Assembly (NCBI GenBank): GCA_963971535.1
Contig: OZ020593.1
Span: 38,173,932-38,237,931, forward strand
Reading direction: 5' to 3'
Source: Notolepis coatsorum
Lineage: Eukaryota > Chordata > Actinopteri > Aulopiformes > Paralepididae
DNA length: 64,000 nucleotides
The stretch's first letter is position 1. Each line of letters opens with the position of its first letter. The translations under genes were made by a program, and so were the position numbers. Of the stretch, positions 33,720-39,215 are shown one piece after another. The notes under the pieces are model-generated. The model was not told the origin of the DNA. It saw nothing but the letters and a program-made list of their open reading frames with translations, and ran no database searches.

Positions 33720-36541
33720 TTCTTTTCATGTCAACGTTCACACGCACAATATACGCTTAGGAGACATGCTCAGAAGATGTTGGTTCTCTTTGGATCCACC
33801 TACATATGTGAACAGACATTCTCAGTCATGACATTTACCAAGTCCAGGTACAGATCCTCTCTCACTGATGAACATCTGGCAGCTGTGCTTCGCATCTCCA
33901 CCTCAGACATGCAACCTGACTTTGATGGACTTGTTAAAGCTCAACAGAGACTGGATTTATCACACTGAATGAAACAAAAAAGAACTGAAGAACACTAAAA
34001 TGTGGAAATATAACAAGTGAAATGGGACACTTGATATTTTTTTTTCTTAAATGTTTAATATAGGCATGTAAAGTAAAAAAGGCTACAAAACGGGGACACT
34101 TTTCTTTACACAGTTCAGTGACATGTCTTGTTTATTTCTGCTATAAGATGATGTGATGTCTTTAGAAAGCTAAGAAAATCCTTGTTTCAATAGAAACAAT
34201 AGAAACTCGTTATTAATGTTTCACATTTAGTTTATCATTTTGGAAATAAATTCTATTTGAATAAATGATATTTTTGAAAGCTAACCTCACCTTTTAATTG
34301 CCAAATAATAACATACACTCTTACCAGGGGTCAAAACAATGCCATTTACTGCTTTTTATATAGAAATAAAATGTATATTATGCATAATTGAGTTTGGAAT
34401 TTTGGCCCGGCCCCCCAACATATTTTCAGTTGCTCATTCGGCCCCCCGGGAAAAATAATTGCCCACCCCTGGTCTAGACGTTGGAAAAATACTTAGAAAT
34501 GATCTAAATATGACTTATTTATCAATTGGAGAATCCTGATCCTGTTAGAATTGTTTTCAAAACCCTCAGATTCTGATTTTAGCATTGCATTGATGTAAGG
34601 CCTATGATCAAATATGTCATAAATCTGACATTGGGCTTTCTCTTGTACCATGCCCTGGACCCAAAATGAGTTCCCCTCTGTGACTACTTCAATTGACATT
34701 GTTGGATTTAATCACTTTAATTATCATGTTTGCATGATTGTTCTTGTTTGACCTCTCTGTCTCAGGTTCTAGTTTCTTGGTGCCGGTTGCTGGTTTCCTC
34801 TGCCGCCTCTGTAACAAGTTCTGTCACTTTGAGTCATCAGCTCGACACTCCCACTGCAAATCCTTCAAACACTTTGAGAACCTCAAGGTTAGTTTAAAGA
34901 CTTCACTAGCTTTGCTTAGTGAATATGATTTATTACTTATGTCTCTGTTTCAAATGATGTTGTTTTTAGATAGATTTTCTTTAGTTGGATGATGGCTTAA
35001 CAGTCTGGCACATTTAGCATAAAACACCTGCATACCCAAAGTAATTAGCTATTTATTATACTTTATACTTATAGCACATGCATGAGTCTGGTCTCTTTTG
35101 AAAGGTAACATGCAGAGTTGGAAACGAGAGCAGCCCAATGGATAAAGCGATATAAAGAAACAAATAGCCAATAAATGTGAAGTTATCTTTGAACCTCTGT
35201 TGTCAAGCCTCGTCAATATAACGCAAATTCATACCGTTTATACCGTCCACCCTTACTGGAAACCCAAATATCCACAATAGCCTTCTTGAAAACCGGTGTC
35301 AGTACAAATTCAATGCTGGTTTGTAAGCAATACTTAAAGCGATACTAAGAATTGGACTTAGAGTCATACTTTTGGGATTTTATTGTTTTTCAAAGAAAAT
35401 TTCCCAAAATTACAAGAAAATTAAAGCTGTCATTGTAAGAAAAAAAGATTATTCCTCTCAATACCTTTAACCCAGTATTTATGCCATGCATTTGAATCAT
35501 GAATCAATACCAATAGTAGGTATACTGTCTCAATACCCAGAGTATGTTTTGCCCATTGTATGTTCCGTGTGTGCAAGGTGAAGAACTTCCCTAACAAACT
35601 TCCCTGGCTAAATTGTGTTTGTTCTGCGTCTCTTACAGGAATACAGGGCCTTGCACAACCAAAAGGACACAGCTACAGAATCTAGCGGAGAACCGCTCAT
35701 TACCGGAACCTCTGAGGATCACCTCGAGCATGTAACGGAGACCCCCATGGACTGTTTGGATGTAAGTAGTGACCACACTGACTCCGGTTCCAACAGCCTC
35801 TCTGGTGACCTGGCTTTAGTGACCCATGCAGCCCAATGCATGCAGCCCACCGTCGCCATCACCCGCATGAGGCAGTCCCCGGGCGCCCCGCAAGAGGACG
35901 ACCCACCATCCCCGAGGGACTTCACGGATGCCGTGGACACTGCCACCGTGGACACTGCTGTGGCCGACATTGCCACGTCCGACACTGCTGTGGCTGACAT
36001 TGCCACGTCCGACACTGCTGTGGCTGACATTGCCGTGGCCGACATTGCTGTGTCCAACATTGCTGCGGCCGACACTGCCGTGTCCGACACCACTACCGCA
36101 GATAACACTGCTACTGCCGACAACACTGCTACTGCCGACAACGTGGCTGCGTCTGACACGGCTGCGTCCGACATGACTGCGTCCGACACTTGTACCGCAG
36201 ACAACATAGCTGCGTCCGAAACTGGTACCACCGACAACATGGCTGCGTCCGACGCCACTGCATCCGACACTGCTACCGCAGACACTGTTGCCGCCACCAG
36301 CTGCACAGACCCAGACCTCGGCCCCGACGCCCAAGAGGAGGAAGAGACGTCCTCTGGAGTTGAAGAGAGCCCAGCGGAGGTGTCCTCCAGCCAGGAGGGA
36401 CAGCCGGACTCCAGCCAGGCACAGGTTGCCAGTGAGGCGGGTGAGGAAGAGGAGGAAGAGGAGGAAGCCCCCACTGTAGTGAAGGAGAAGCCCAAACCGG
36501 CTTCCAGAAAGAGGGGGGGAAGGGGTGCGCGGAGACGCTGA
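4575..36541 (+). CDS. ciz1: CDKN1A-interacting zinc finger protein 1 (Ciz1), 5'-partial
   Basis: Nuclear-matrix-associated zinc finger protein known in mammals to bind p21/CDKN1A and promote initiation of DNA replication. Thirteen exons: 4575-4822, 6116-6215, 11034-11121, 13230-13324, 13510-13571, 20990-21241, 27985-28115, 29085-29178, 29553-29666, 30711-30851, 33378-33456, 34766-34887 and 35639-36541. All have GT-AG borders and compatible phases, giving 807 codons from the Met at 4580. That Met is probably internal: the exon opens at an acceptor and the frame is open for two bases plus a codon before it, and the QQFRQFFAGARSSLLGP stretch matches the middle of the mammalian N-terminal region. 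Visible domains: two C2H2 fingers of CX2CX12HX5H form (residues about 270-295 and 365-388), a shorter CX2CX10HX5H finger (about 330-351), acidic stretches, and a C-terminal matrin-type finger (C-RLC...HCKSFKH, about 480-503). The last exon encodes a long Asp/Ala/Thr repeat and a basic end. bbln lies next, as in the human 9q34 region. Introns are crowded with transposons. Confidence 0.93.
5341..5402. mobile_element. Terminal fragment of a hAT element
   Basis: Contains gggctggatttggcccgcag and cgagtttgacac, matching the right end of the hAT element at 22398-23481. Only this one end is recognisable. The rest of the intron around 4823-6115 holds no other feature I can support. Confidence 0.6.
6116..6215 (+). 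CDS. ciz1: ciz1 exon
   Basis: Acceptor tgtttgcag, donor gtaggg. Encodes DRKRDNEQRAAGSADGQPAA onward. Starts in phase 0 and ends in phase 1, which fits the next exon at 11034. Confidence 0.8.
6665..7986. mobile_element. Non-autonomous hAT element, family B, with internal satellite
   Basis: Termini tagggctgggcgataaa and (reverse complement) tagggctgggtgatatg, flanked by perfect 8 bp duplications cttcaaag at 6657-6664 and 7987-7994. It is rich in atcgcgataa words near both ends and carries five 177-bp tandem repeats. It has the same terminal type as 31257-32328. No coding capacity. Confidence 0.93.
6867..7748. repeat. 177-bp tandem repeat, five copies
   Basis: Unit begins gtaaacaaggctggctagga; copies start at 6867, 7044, 7221, 7398 and 7573 and differ by only a few bases. 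The high identity indicates a recent amplification inside the hAT element. Confidence 0.97.
8359..9299 (+). mobile_element. piggyBac-like non-autonomous element, family 1
   Basis: 941 bp, left TTAA at 8355-8358 and right TTAA at 9300-9303. Ends cccattctctgcc and (reverse complement) cccattacccgcc. The undisturbed hAT sequence at about 19067 (cgaattaaaatcgaagctcg) shows the empty target. A CTCF-like word ccaccaggtggcggt lies at 9109. It forms the left arm of a near-palindrome with the next element. Confidence 0.9.
9304..10236 (-). mobile_element. piggyBac-like non-autonomous element, family 1, inverted partner
   Basis: 933 bp, between TTAA at 9300-9303 and 10237-10240. It reads as the reverse complement of 8359-9299: for example gttattgagttatggcaacg there corresponds to ttgccataactcaataaaca here. 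The CTCF-like word is inverted at 9481. The two elements share the central TTAA, giving about 1.9 kb of inverted repeat. Confidence 0.9.
10441..10502. repeat. Pyrimidine-rich (CTCT) low-complexity tract
   Basis: Simple CT/TC-rich sequence inside the TTAA element; the copy at 47930-47985 has a shorter version. Confidence 0.7.
11034..11121 (+). CDS. ciz1: ciz1 exon
   Basis: Acceptor gacccacag, donor gtgagg. Encodes GAVVAADGETQASDQPMEEP then VLKKQRTNG, a short basic patch that could be nuclear-localising. Ends in phase 2 and joins in frame to 13230, not to the decoy at 11370. Confidence 0.82.
11430..12603. mobile_element. hAT-like element without a convincing target duplication
   Basis: The left end taggatttgcaaatcggtta and the right end, in reverse complement tagggatgtgcaagtatatc, are alike. 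Subterminal ggttaa/ttaacc words occur on both sides. The flanks do not match over 8 bp, so either decay or a wrong boundary is possible. No transposase remains. Confidence 0.5.
12743..13148. mobile_element. hAT MITE rich in GGTACC words
   Basis: 406 bp with termini tagggatgggtaccgtt and (reverse complement) tagggatgggtaccgaa. The flanking 8-mers cccctcgc (12735-12742) and ccactcgc (13149-13156) match at 7 of 8. It contains many ggtacc/cggtac words. It ends 80 bases before a ciz1 acceptor. Confidence 0.9.
13230..13324 (+). CDS. ciz1: ciz1 exon, acidic
   Basis: Acceptor gtctctcag, donor gtaggt. Encodes SEEPMEQSTAETDEVIFIPE then SSDTAEDSQADG. Phase 2 in, phase 1 out. It lies just downstream of the hAT MITE at 12743-13148. 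Confidence 0.85.
13510..13571 (+). CDS. ciz1: ciz1 exon with two possible acceptors
   Basis: Donor gtgagt at 13572. Two AG acceptors keep the frame open: ctgtccccag (exon from 13510) and ggtttctcccag (exon from 13483, 27 bases longer). The shared part encodes CFILEEGESTEALEESGAAE. Both phases work, so the choice needs transcript evidence. The upstream site has the better pyrimidine tract. Confidence 0.8.
13825..14145. mobile_element. hAT MITE rich in CCGATAT words
   Basis: 321 bp. Left end tagcgatgtccgatatta and right end, reverse complement tagggatgctcgatatt, flanked by perfect duplications gctgtgac (13817-13824 and 14146-14153). An internal piece from about 13902 (cctttatttacccaggcaag) resembles a LINE tail common in fish genomes. 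Confidence 0.92.
14154..14639. other. Intron sequence, nothing recognised
   Basis: No exon, repeat boundary or RNA gene that I can support. Confidence 0.4.
14640..14904 (-). pseudogene. LINE A reverse transcriptase, 3' fragment
   Basis: The minus-strand frame contains HFYQSVIASVLFFAIVSWGG and LNKLVRKAKSVVRVEL, the region after the RT fingers in fish non-LTR elements. It is the last piece of a LINE whose earlier parts lie at 15787-15886, 19129-19566 and 20416-20562, in the order expected on the minus strand. Confidence 0.8.
14905..15786 (-). pseudogene. LINE B reverse transcriptase fragment nested in LINE A
   Basis: Minus-strand frames give VAGTVFLDLSKAFDTVNHA (palm motif A, FLDLSKAFD) and MGVPQGSELEPLLFSMYINN with LQMYADNTLVW (YADN in place of YADD). 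Frames are broken, so it is inactive. The conserved style is jockey/Rex-like. It separates two contiguous parts of LINE A. Confidence 0.8.
15787..15886 (-). pseudogene. LINE A fragment left of the hAT insertion
   Basis: The minus strand reads EALYRKGQSRPFFLRRLGTL, which continues directly from NKLDWSDN at 19137-19170 once the hAT element and one target copy are ignored. This confirms the pre-insertion sequence. Confidence 0.85.
16149..18097 (+). CDS. hAT-family transposase with BED zinc finger, two exons
   Basis: Cut-and-paste transposase expected to act in the nucleus on the element's own termini. Exon 1 is 16149-16289 (ATG, 47 codons); intron gtaaat...ttttgtag is 16290-16396; exon 2 is 16397-18097. 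Total 613 residues in one open frame. The BED finger spans the splice: CQICQKKLAYHNST then SNHLKN in exon 1 and VH at the start of exon 2. Further on are FTTDIWTS (about residue 155) and HDNAANM (about 225), probable catalytic Asp positions, then CCAGHTIQLCIN, and the C-terminal hAT dimerisation domain with GWWRINAHRYPKL and PATSTPSERIFSKAG (about 540-590). The length fits full hAT transposases. Without the intron, the BED finger ends in NVNMLVN and stop, so splicing is needed. Catalytic assignments are by family knowledge. Confidence 0.95.
18240..18850. repeat. Imperfect tandem repeat of about 120 bp in the hAT 3' region
   Basis: Four to five copies containing tgccatttgtttaagacgag, gtgtagtagcctaattgtgt and aagcctcaaatgaaggcata. 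Some copies lack blocks. A TAA microsatellite lies at 18447-18462. Related single copies of the words occur at 8150-8230 in the deleted family member. Confidence 0.88.
18937..18942 (+). promoter_or_regulatory. Poly(A) signal of the hAT transposase
   Basis: AATAAA 840 bases after the transposase stop and 186 bases before the right terminus. It is the most likely end of the transposase transcript. Confidence 0.55.
19129..19566 (-). pseudogene. LINE A reverse transcriptase, central fragment
   Basis: The minus strand reads MFFDFSSALNTIQ (motif A) and later VETQEFLGVDLNNKLDWSDN. Frameshifts separate the pieces. It ends on the right where a LINE tail-like sequence with the SINE begins. Confidence 0.82.
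19567..19713 (-). mobile_element. LINE 3' tail fragment (left of the SINE)
   Basis: Reads on the minus strand as gaacaaataaagtaaacc with gtccccctt, a LINE 3'-end style. It resumes at about 20206-20415 after the SINE. No coding remains. Confidence 0.5.
19714..20205 (+). mobile_element. tRNA-derived SINE, full-length-looking copy
   Basis: Head with A-box-like ggtggcgtagcgg and B-box-like ggtctcgactccc about 35 bases apart, then a body of about 400 bp ending ctaaattgggacggggagaa and an A-rich tail. The same family, inverted, is at 1250-1727. A 3' fragment is at 30055-30205. Confidence 0.85.
20416..20562 (-). pseudogene. LINE A reverse transcriptase, 5'-most fragment
   Basis: The minus strand reads RFAYQANIGVEDAIIYMR, the conserved segment just before RT motif A (FAYxxNxxVEDAIIYLLHR). 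Its continuation lies at 19566 (LHRAYTHLEA), so about 850 bp of other repeats intervene. Confidence 0.8.
20603..20947. mobile_element. Small DNA element with CAGGGTTCC ends
   Basis: 345 bp from cagggttcccgc to caggaaccctg, ends inverted over 9-10 bp, flanked by tctaag (20597-20602 and 20948-20953). Superfamily unassigned because only 6 flanking bases match. It lies 42 bases upstream of a ciz1 exon. Confidence 0.7.
20990..21241 (+). CDS. ciz1: ciz1 exon, Gly/Lys-rich linker and first half of zinc finger 1
   Basis: Acceptor ctctctgtag, donor gtcagc. An 84-residue exon in phase 0, rich in Gly, Ala and Lys, ending with NRFYCYICNITCHNQK. The finger is completed by the next exon across a 6.7 kb intron full of transposons. 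Confidence 0.92.
22177..24226 (+). mobile_element. piggyBac-like family 1 element carrying a hAT
   Basis: Left TTAA at 22173-22176 and end cacattccctgcc; right end ggcgtgggatgtg followed by TTGA (decayed TTAA). It shares the ttctttgcagggctataact block and the CTCF-like word ccaccaggcggcagt (24036). About 965 bp of its own sequence plus the 1.1 kb hAT insertion. Confidence 0.85.
22398..23481. mobile_element. hAT element with CAGGGGTGTCAAACT ends
   Basis: 1084 bp, ends caggggtgtcaaact and (reverse complement) cataggtgtcaaact, flanked by perfect duplications gtctagaa (22390-22397 and 23482-23489). It is inserted in the piggyBac-like element. The interior is AT-rich without an intact transposase. 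A lone terminus of the same family is at 5341-5402. Confidence 0.93.
24338..25157. mobile_element. hAT element rich in ATCGAT words
   Basis: 820 bp, ends taggggtgggacgatac and (reverse complement) taggggtgcgaatcacc, flanked by perfect duplications ctaagcag (24330-24337 and 25158-25165). Subterminal atcgat/cgtatcg runs. No transposase. Confidence 0.93.
25612..25730. mobile_element. Left end of a truncated hAT element
   Basis: Begins taggggtgtaacaatgcatc and has gcatcgat words as in related hAT ends. No right end was found before 26188. Confidence 0.5.
26389..27700. mobile_element. piggyBac-like element, family 2, longest copy
   Basis: TTAA at 26385-26388 and 27701-27704; ends cactttgagtgccgg and (reverse complement) cactttcagtgccaacg. 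Shares sequence with 56167-57051, for example the words around cttatcaatgacttgtttgc. It contains the SINE-like block at 26826-26960. Confidence 0.85.
26826..26960 (+). repeat. SINE-like block with a Pol III B-box
   Basis: Contains gggttcgattcccgc, a perfect B-box core, and gtgtggagtttgcatgttct, a motif widespread in fish interspersed repeats. No A-box is clear, so it is probably a 5'-truncated or composite copy. Confidence 0.5.
27985..28115 (+). CDS. ciz1: ciz1 exon, second half of zinc finger 1
   Basis: Acceptor gatgtctgcag, donor gtcagt. Begins NFQSHMNGLAHQQRMMEIQH, giving the two histidines of a CX2CX12HX5H finger, then a helical segment conserved in CIZ1 (QRxxEIQHMSxACLxxLLP). Ends in phase 2. 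A 50-bp minisatellite starts directly after the donor. Confidence 0.92.
28126..28375. repeat. 50-bp minisatellite, five copies
   Basis: Exact 50 bp period (copies start at 28126, 28176, 28226, 28276 and 28326), unit cattatcttctgatggggac and so on. It begins 10 bases after the donor of a ciz1 exon. Confidence 0.96.
28376..29084. other. ciz1 intron sequence, nothing recognised
   Basis: AT-rich sequence leading to the acceptor at 29084. No repeat boundary or exon supported. Confidence 0.45.
29085..29178 (+). CDS. ciz1: ciz1 exon, zinc finger 2
   Basis: Acceptor gcctctacag, donor gtaacc. Encodes EKRPGLQRWCATCQSHFTSN then VKDHRRTKEHQ, a CX2CX10HX5H finger. Phase 2 in, phase 0 out. Confidence 0.92.
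29345..29550. repeat. Pure-pyrimidine microsatellite (CCCTCTCCCCCTCCTT)n
   Basis: About 200 bases of C and T only, which forms the polypyrimidine tract of the acceptor at 29552. Purine/pyrimidine asymmetry of this length can adopt triplex or H-DNA structure. Confidence 0.93.
29553..29666 (+). CDS. ciz1: ciz1 exon, zinc finger 3
   Basis: The acceptor ccttccccag lies at the end of a long pure-pyrimidine microsatellite; donor gtgggt. Encodes CTVCKKHFRTPHLFVEHMQS then QEHKQ, a CX2CX12HX5H finger in a 38-residue phase-0 exon. Confidence 0.93.
30055..30205 (+). mobile_element. SINE 3' fragment
   Basis: Contains caggaagggtattggcataa then ctaaattgggatgggtgaaa, matching the 3' end of the SINE at 19714. 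The tRNA head is missing. Confidence 0.65.
30300..30560. repeat. 42-bp minisatellite, about six copies
   Basis: Unit attaaagctgtgatatgtag then ctagtgtagcatagcgttgcat. Copies vary by a few substitutions and one truncation. Scattered related words occur earlier, at about 29970-29995. Confidence 0.93.
30711..30851 (+). CDS. ciz1: ciz1 exon, acidic domain
   Basis: Acceptor acctaatcag, donor gtcagg. 47 residues in phase 0, LGEEGDLAAMDTEGFLVDEE followed by a run of Glu and Asp. It matches the position of the acidic stretch between fingers 3 and 4 of CIZ1. Confidence 0.9.
31257..32328. mobile_element. hAT element, family B type ends
   Basis: 1072 bp, ends tagggctgggcgatat and (reverse complement) tagggctgggcgatatg, flanked by perfect duplications gatcttca (31249-31256 and 32329-32336). 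It contains LINE-tail pieces (31556-31680 and 31945-31995) and the block attgacagtcgcgtctgcca shared with about 25500. Confidence 0.95.
32779..32920 (+). mobile_element. LINE 3' end with ATCA repeat tail
   Basis: gggggaccctggtggaaaca through tctgttaataaagttttc and then (aatc)n. Matches 31556-31680 and, inverted, 45170-45240, so it marks the 3' end of one LINE family. Confidence 0.7.
33378..33456 (+). CDS. ciz1: ciz1 exon, acidic
   Basis: Acceptor tttctgcag, donor gtatat. Encodes DEWSCQTEVTLEDMAEDEEY then DPDTVYG. Phase 0 in, phase 1 out. The AY/VYG followed by FLVPVxGF is the conserved lead-in to the matrin-type finger. Confidence 0.9.
33571..34471 (+). mobile_element. Deleted hAT element keeping the transposase C-terminus
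   Basis: 901 bp, ends cagacctgggca and (reverse complement) caggggtgggcaat, flanked by perfect duplications gtctagac (33563-33570 and 34472-34479). It contains an A-run then T-run of about 40 at 33653-33712. The frame at 33777-33968 encodes the hAT dimerisation-domain end. Confidence 0.94.
33777..33968 (+). pseudogene. hAT transposase C-terminal remnant
   Basis: Reads FGSTYICEQTFSVMTFTKSR then YRSSLTDEHLAAVLRIS, the conserved C-terminal segment of Charlie/ZBED-type hAT transposases (TxxCEQxFSxMxxxKSxxRxxLTDEHL). The N-terminal and catalytic parts are deleted. Confidence 0.9.
34766..34887 (+). CDS. ciz1: ciz1 exon, matrin-type zinc finger
   Basis: Acceptor gtctcag, donor gttagt. Encodes SSFLVPVAGFLCRLCNKFCH then FESSARHSHCKSFKHFENLK: a CX2CX13HX5H matrin/U1-type finger, the best-conserved part of CIZ1. 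Mammalian CIZ1 uses this region for nuclear-matrix attachment. Confidence 0.95.
34888..35638. other. ciz1 last intron, nothing recognised
   Basis: AT-rich. No repeat boundaries or exons that I can support. Confidence 0.45.
35639..36541 (+). CDS. ciz1: ciz1 terminal exon with Asp/Ala/Thr repeats and basic C-terminus
   Basis: Acceptor gcgtctcttacag; stop TGA at 36539-36541. Encodes 300 residues starting EYRALHNQKDTA. Residues from about 35930 to 36300 form degenerate repeats of about 10 residues (ADTAVADIATSDT-like), then an acidic Glu tract and a basic tail ending RGARRR. The repeat is much longer than anything I recall in mammalian CIZ1, so this C-terminal extension may be lineage-specific. 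Confidence 0.9.
   Translation, partial: EYRALHNQKDTATESSGEPLITGTSEDHLEHVTETPMDCLDVSSDHTDSGSNSLSGDLALVTHAAQCMQPTVAITRMRQSPGAPQEDDPPSPRDFTDAVDTATVDTAVADIATSDTAVADIATSDTAVADIAVADIAVSNIAAADTAVSDTTTADNTATADNTATADNVAASDTAASDMTASDTCTADNIAASETGTTDNMAASDATASDTATADTVAATSCTDPDLGPDAQEEEETSSGVEESPAEVSSSQEGQPDSSQAQVASEAGEEEEEEEEAPTVVKEKPKPASRKRGGRGARRR
35930..36295 (+). repeat. Coding minisatellite in the ciz1 terminal exon
   Basis: About a dozen diverged 30-base units around gacactgctgtggctgacat and gccacgtccgacactgct, always in frame. The reverse strand and both other plus frames also stay open over much of it, as expected for a GC-rich tandem repeat. Confidence 0.85.
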
Positions 36542-36710
36542 GAGGAAGGGAGGAAAGGAAAAATATGGGAAGGAGGAGAGGAAAGCCAGTAGGAGCCGGG
36601 TGTTACCATGCCCTTCGTCACAGAACCTCAAGACCAACAGCTGAACAACTCTGCAAACTCCATGTTTTAATCTAAAAAAAAGAAAGAAAAAAAAACCACA
36701 AATACTCTTA

Positions 36711-36716
36711 AATAAA
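36711..36716 (+). promoter_or_regulatory. Poly(A) signal of ciz1
   Basis: AATAAA 170 bases after the ciz1 stop codon, followed by GT-rich sequence from about 36755. It implies a short 3' UTR ending near 36730. Confidence 0.75.
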
Positions 36717-36730
36717 GTTCTGCTGGGCAT

Positions 36731-37721
36731 TCAGTATGGATCACAACTGTTAAAGCAGTGAGTGGTAGTGATGTGTGTTGCTCTCTGATGGTGTTAAGAA
36801 AATTATGTGGAAATGAAGGTCCAGCTTGCTCACTAGCTAGCTAGGTCGACGATGCTAACCACAATGTAACCACAGTGTAGAAAGGCCCATTTTTTAGGGA
36901 ATGATGGAATAACCAAGGCGTTGATTTCCCCGCGTCGCTAACCAAGCAACGCAAGCTTCTAGTGAGATGTAGAATGTAGCAGTTCTGGCAAAACCGAAAT
37001 GACGTGTGTTCAGGAAGACCCTCCCTGAGGAAGAAGGGAAAAAAGGTGATTGGAAAAAGTAAAAGAGTACTTTTGAGTGTCGAGCAGTTGCTGAATCTTG
37101 AATCTGATCCTAGCTTTATCCGAAGTGTTAATTGTCCGTGACATTGTTACTGTTTATGCTATTTTTACACAACATCGCTAACTTACAAAAGAAAAAAAAG
37201 TGTATTGGATTTTGATTGGTCACGGCCGGTACTGTGTTTTTTTCCTTTCTTTTTGCTTTGAGAAGGTTCAGCGTGGCTGCTGCGTTCCCCTCATCCGTGT
37301 AATGTTACTACTGAGAATATTCTTAATACCAGCTGAGTTGACGAACGCCTAAACTCTCAAGGCCATTGGCATTACTCTTTGAACGTATGTTTGTATTAGA
37401 ATCTGAAGCTCCTGGACACGTTTTGCGAAGCCACTGATGAGTCGTCAGCCACTGTTGGCGTTAGTGAAGTGGCTCTTTACACCAGTGGACTTGTCACGGG
37501 ACGTCGGAGCACTGTTCAGAATGCCTCACATATTTCTCATATTTAGACTGGAAATATCGTTTCATCAGGTAGTAGAGTATTATTTCTGCAATGTTAGGAA
37601 AGCTAACGCTGTTCGTAGGAAGTCTTAGAGACTGTAGCTTCCGTTAGGAATTGGGATTCTCAGCTTCTGAGGACTTGCGATTATGGAACTCTCACTTTTC
37701 TTTAGATGACATTAGATATGT
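36731..37721. other. Intergenic, downstream of ciz1
   Basis: No coding region or delimited repeat recognised. It could hold alternative 3' UTR. Confidence 0.4.
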
Positions 37722-37729
37722 GTTTCAAT

Positions 37730-39207
37730 CAGGGTCATTATAGTTTTGTATTTTTCATTTGTTTTTATTTTCAATTCAGCTTAGTTTCCAGAGTGGGTTT
37801 GCTCGTTTTAGTTTGTATTGTTTAAAAATGTTTAGTTTTAGTTTTTATTAGTTTCAGTATTAAGCCCCTTTCACACAGGAACAATGTGCAGAGAATCGGG
37901 TTGCCCTTTCACACATGTAGCACACAGCAGGCAATTCTCCATGACGGACGTGTTCTCGCATATTAATTTACTCTGCTTGGTTTAGGAGTGGGTGGCACCT
38001 AGGTAGAGTGAGGGCATGAGGTAGAAAGGAAAAAGTAGCCTGCCTGTGTACGGAAGATCATAATTTTAAACATTCATTTAACTGGCATGTAACTCGACAT
38101 CGTTGCAAATGAGGGCAACCTCAACTTTCTTCGAGTTAAAATAGTTTTGAAATTAAATCAACGGTGTTCCGTACAGTGCCAAAAACTTTTTTTTATCCCA
38201 TGGAACTGTATAAATAGTTTACAAACTTTTGTATTACTCAAACTGTTAATTTATGTTAATGTTTTTGGATGATGAGCAAACAGCGTTTCATATCTCTCAT
38301 CCGACAGACAGCAGTCAGACAGCAGAGCAAACTGGCCAGGATATCATCTTGACTTGATATTTAAAGAATCTGTTTCAAAGCGTTATTCAGCTAAAGCTAA
38401 CATATTTAACAAATTATGACCATTTAATAATAATTTCACACTGAGAAGCACACATTTAATATAAATGTACGACTTTGCTGCAGTCTCTGAGGGGCACGCC
38501 TCCACACTGTCCGTTTTTTTTTATTAGGCGCACCTCGCAAACTCGCTCAATTATTGAGGCAAAAATGCCTTCCTTGGTCAGGAATGAAATTGGATAGAAT
38601 GAAGATAACTGGTAAAAATGTGATCCACAACCCATATGTTTTCATTTAATTTAACTATCGGCGGGAAAAGGCAGCTGTAGGGTTAGCTGTACGCAACATG
38701 GTTAAAAGGCAGCTGTATGCAACATGGTTATGTTAATCAACAAGCTCACTGTGAATTCTGCTGTATTCTCACATGGGCTCAGTTGGTCATTACGTGGGGT
38801 TAGGAATAGGATTTTGGTGCTCGACGGGTAAACGCTGAATAATTTTTAACATTTGCGTTCACCCCTCCAATTGATGTGCAGTTAAGTTCAGGAGTCCAGT
38901 GTCTGTGTGAGAGGGGCTTTAGTTTTAGCTTTTCTTTAATTATATTATGGGGGGGGCCAAGATTTAAGAAGTTCAGAATAGGTATTGTGCAATACAAACC
39001 CATCACTTTGTGAAGGCAATTGACTCAGTCATGCAGACAAGTCACAGTCTCAATTAACATTATGCACCAATACCTCCTCTAGCTTGCTCTGATGACAAAT
39101 TTGACCAAATTGACAGACTAAAACTAAAGGCATGTTCCGTATATTTTGATTTTATTCCTGTTACGTTTTGTAAGTACACAATATTGTTTTAGTGAACTAT
39201 AACCTTG
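37730..39207. mobile_element. DNA element with CAGGGTCATTATAG end, hAT-like
   Basis: Ends cagggtcattatagtttt and (reverse complement) caaggttatagttcacta; flanks gtttcaat (37722-37729) and gtttcaac (39208-39215) match at 7 of 8. It hosts the Harbinger-like element below. Confidence 0.8.
37863..38927. mobile_element. PIF/Harbinger-like non-autonomous element
   Basis: Ends agcccctttcacacagg and (reverse complement) agcccctctcacacaga with TTA on each side, the 3 bp target typical of PIF/Harbinger. About 1.07 kb, no transposase. Confidence 0.72.
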
Positions 39208-39215
39208 GTTTCAAC

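Noticed and set aside
35719..36730. Two antisense frames of about 300 codons over ciz1
   Set aside because: They are shadows of the GC-rich coding repeat; composition is repetitive Ser/Ala/Val or Gly/Val and no start context, splice partner or homology is seen.
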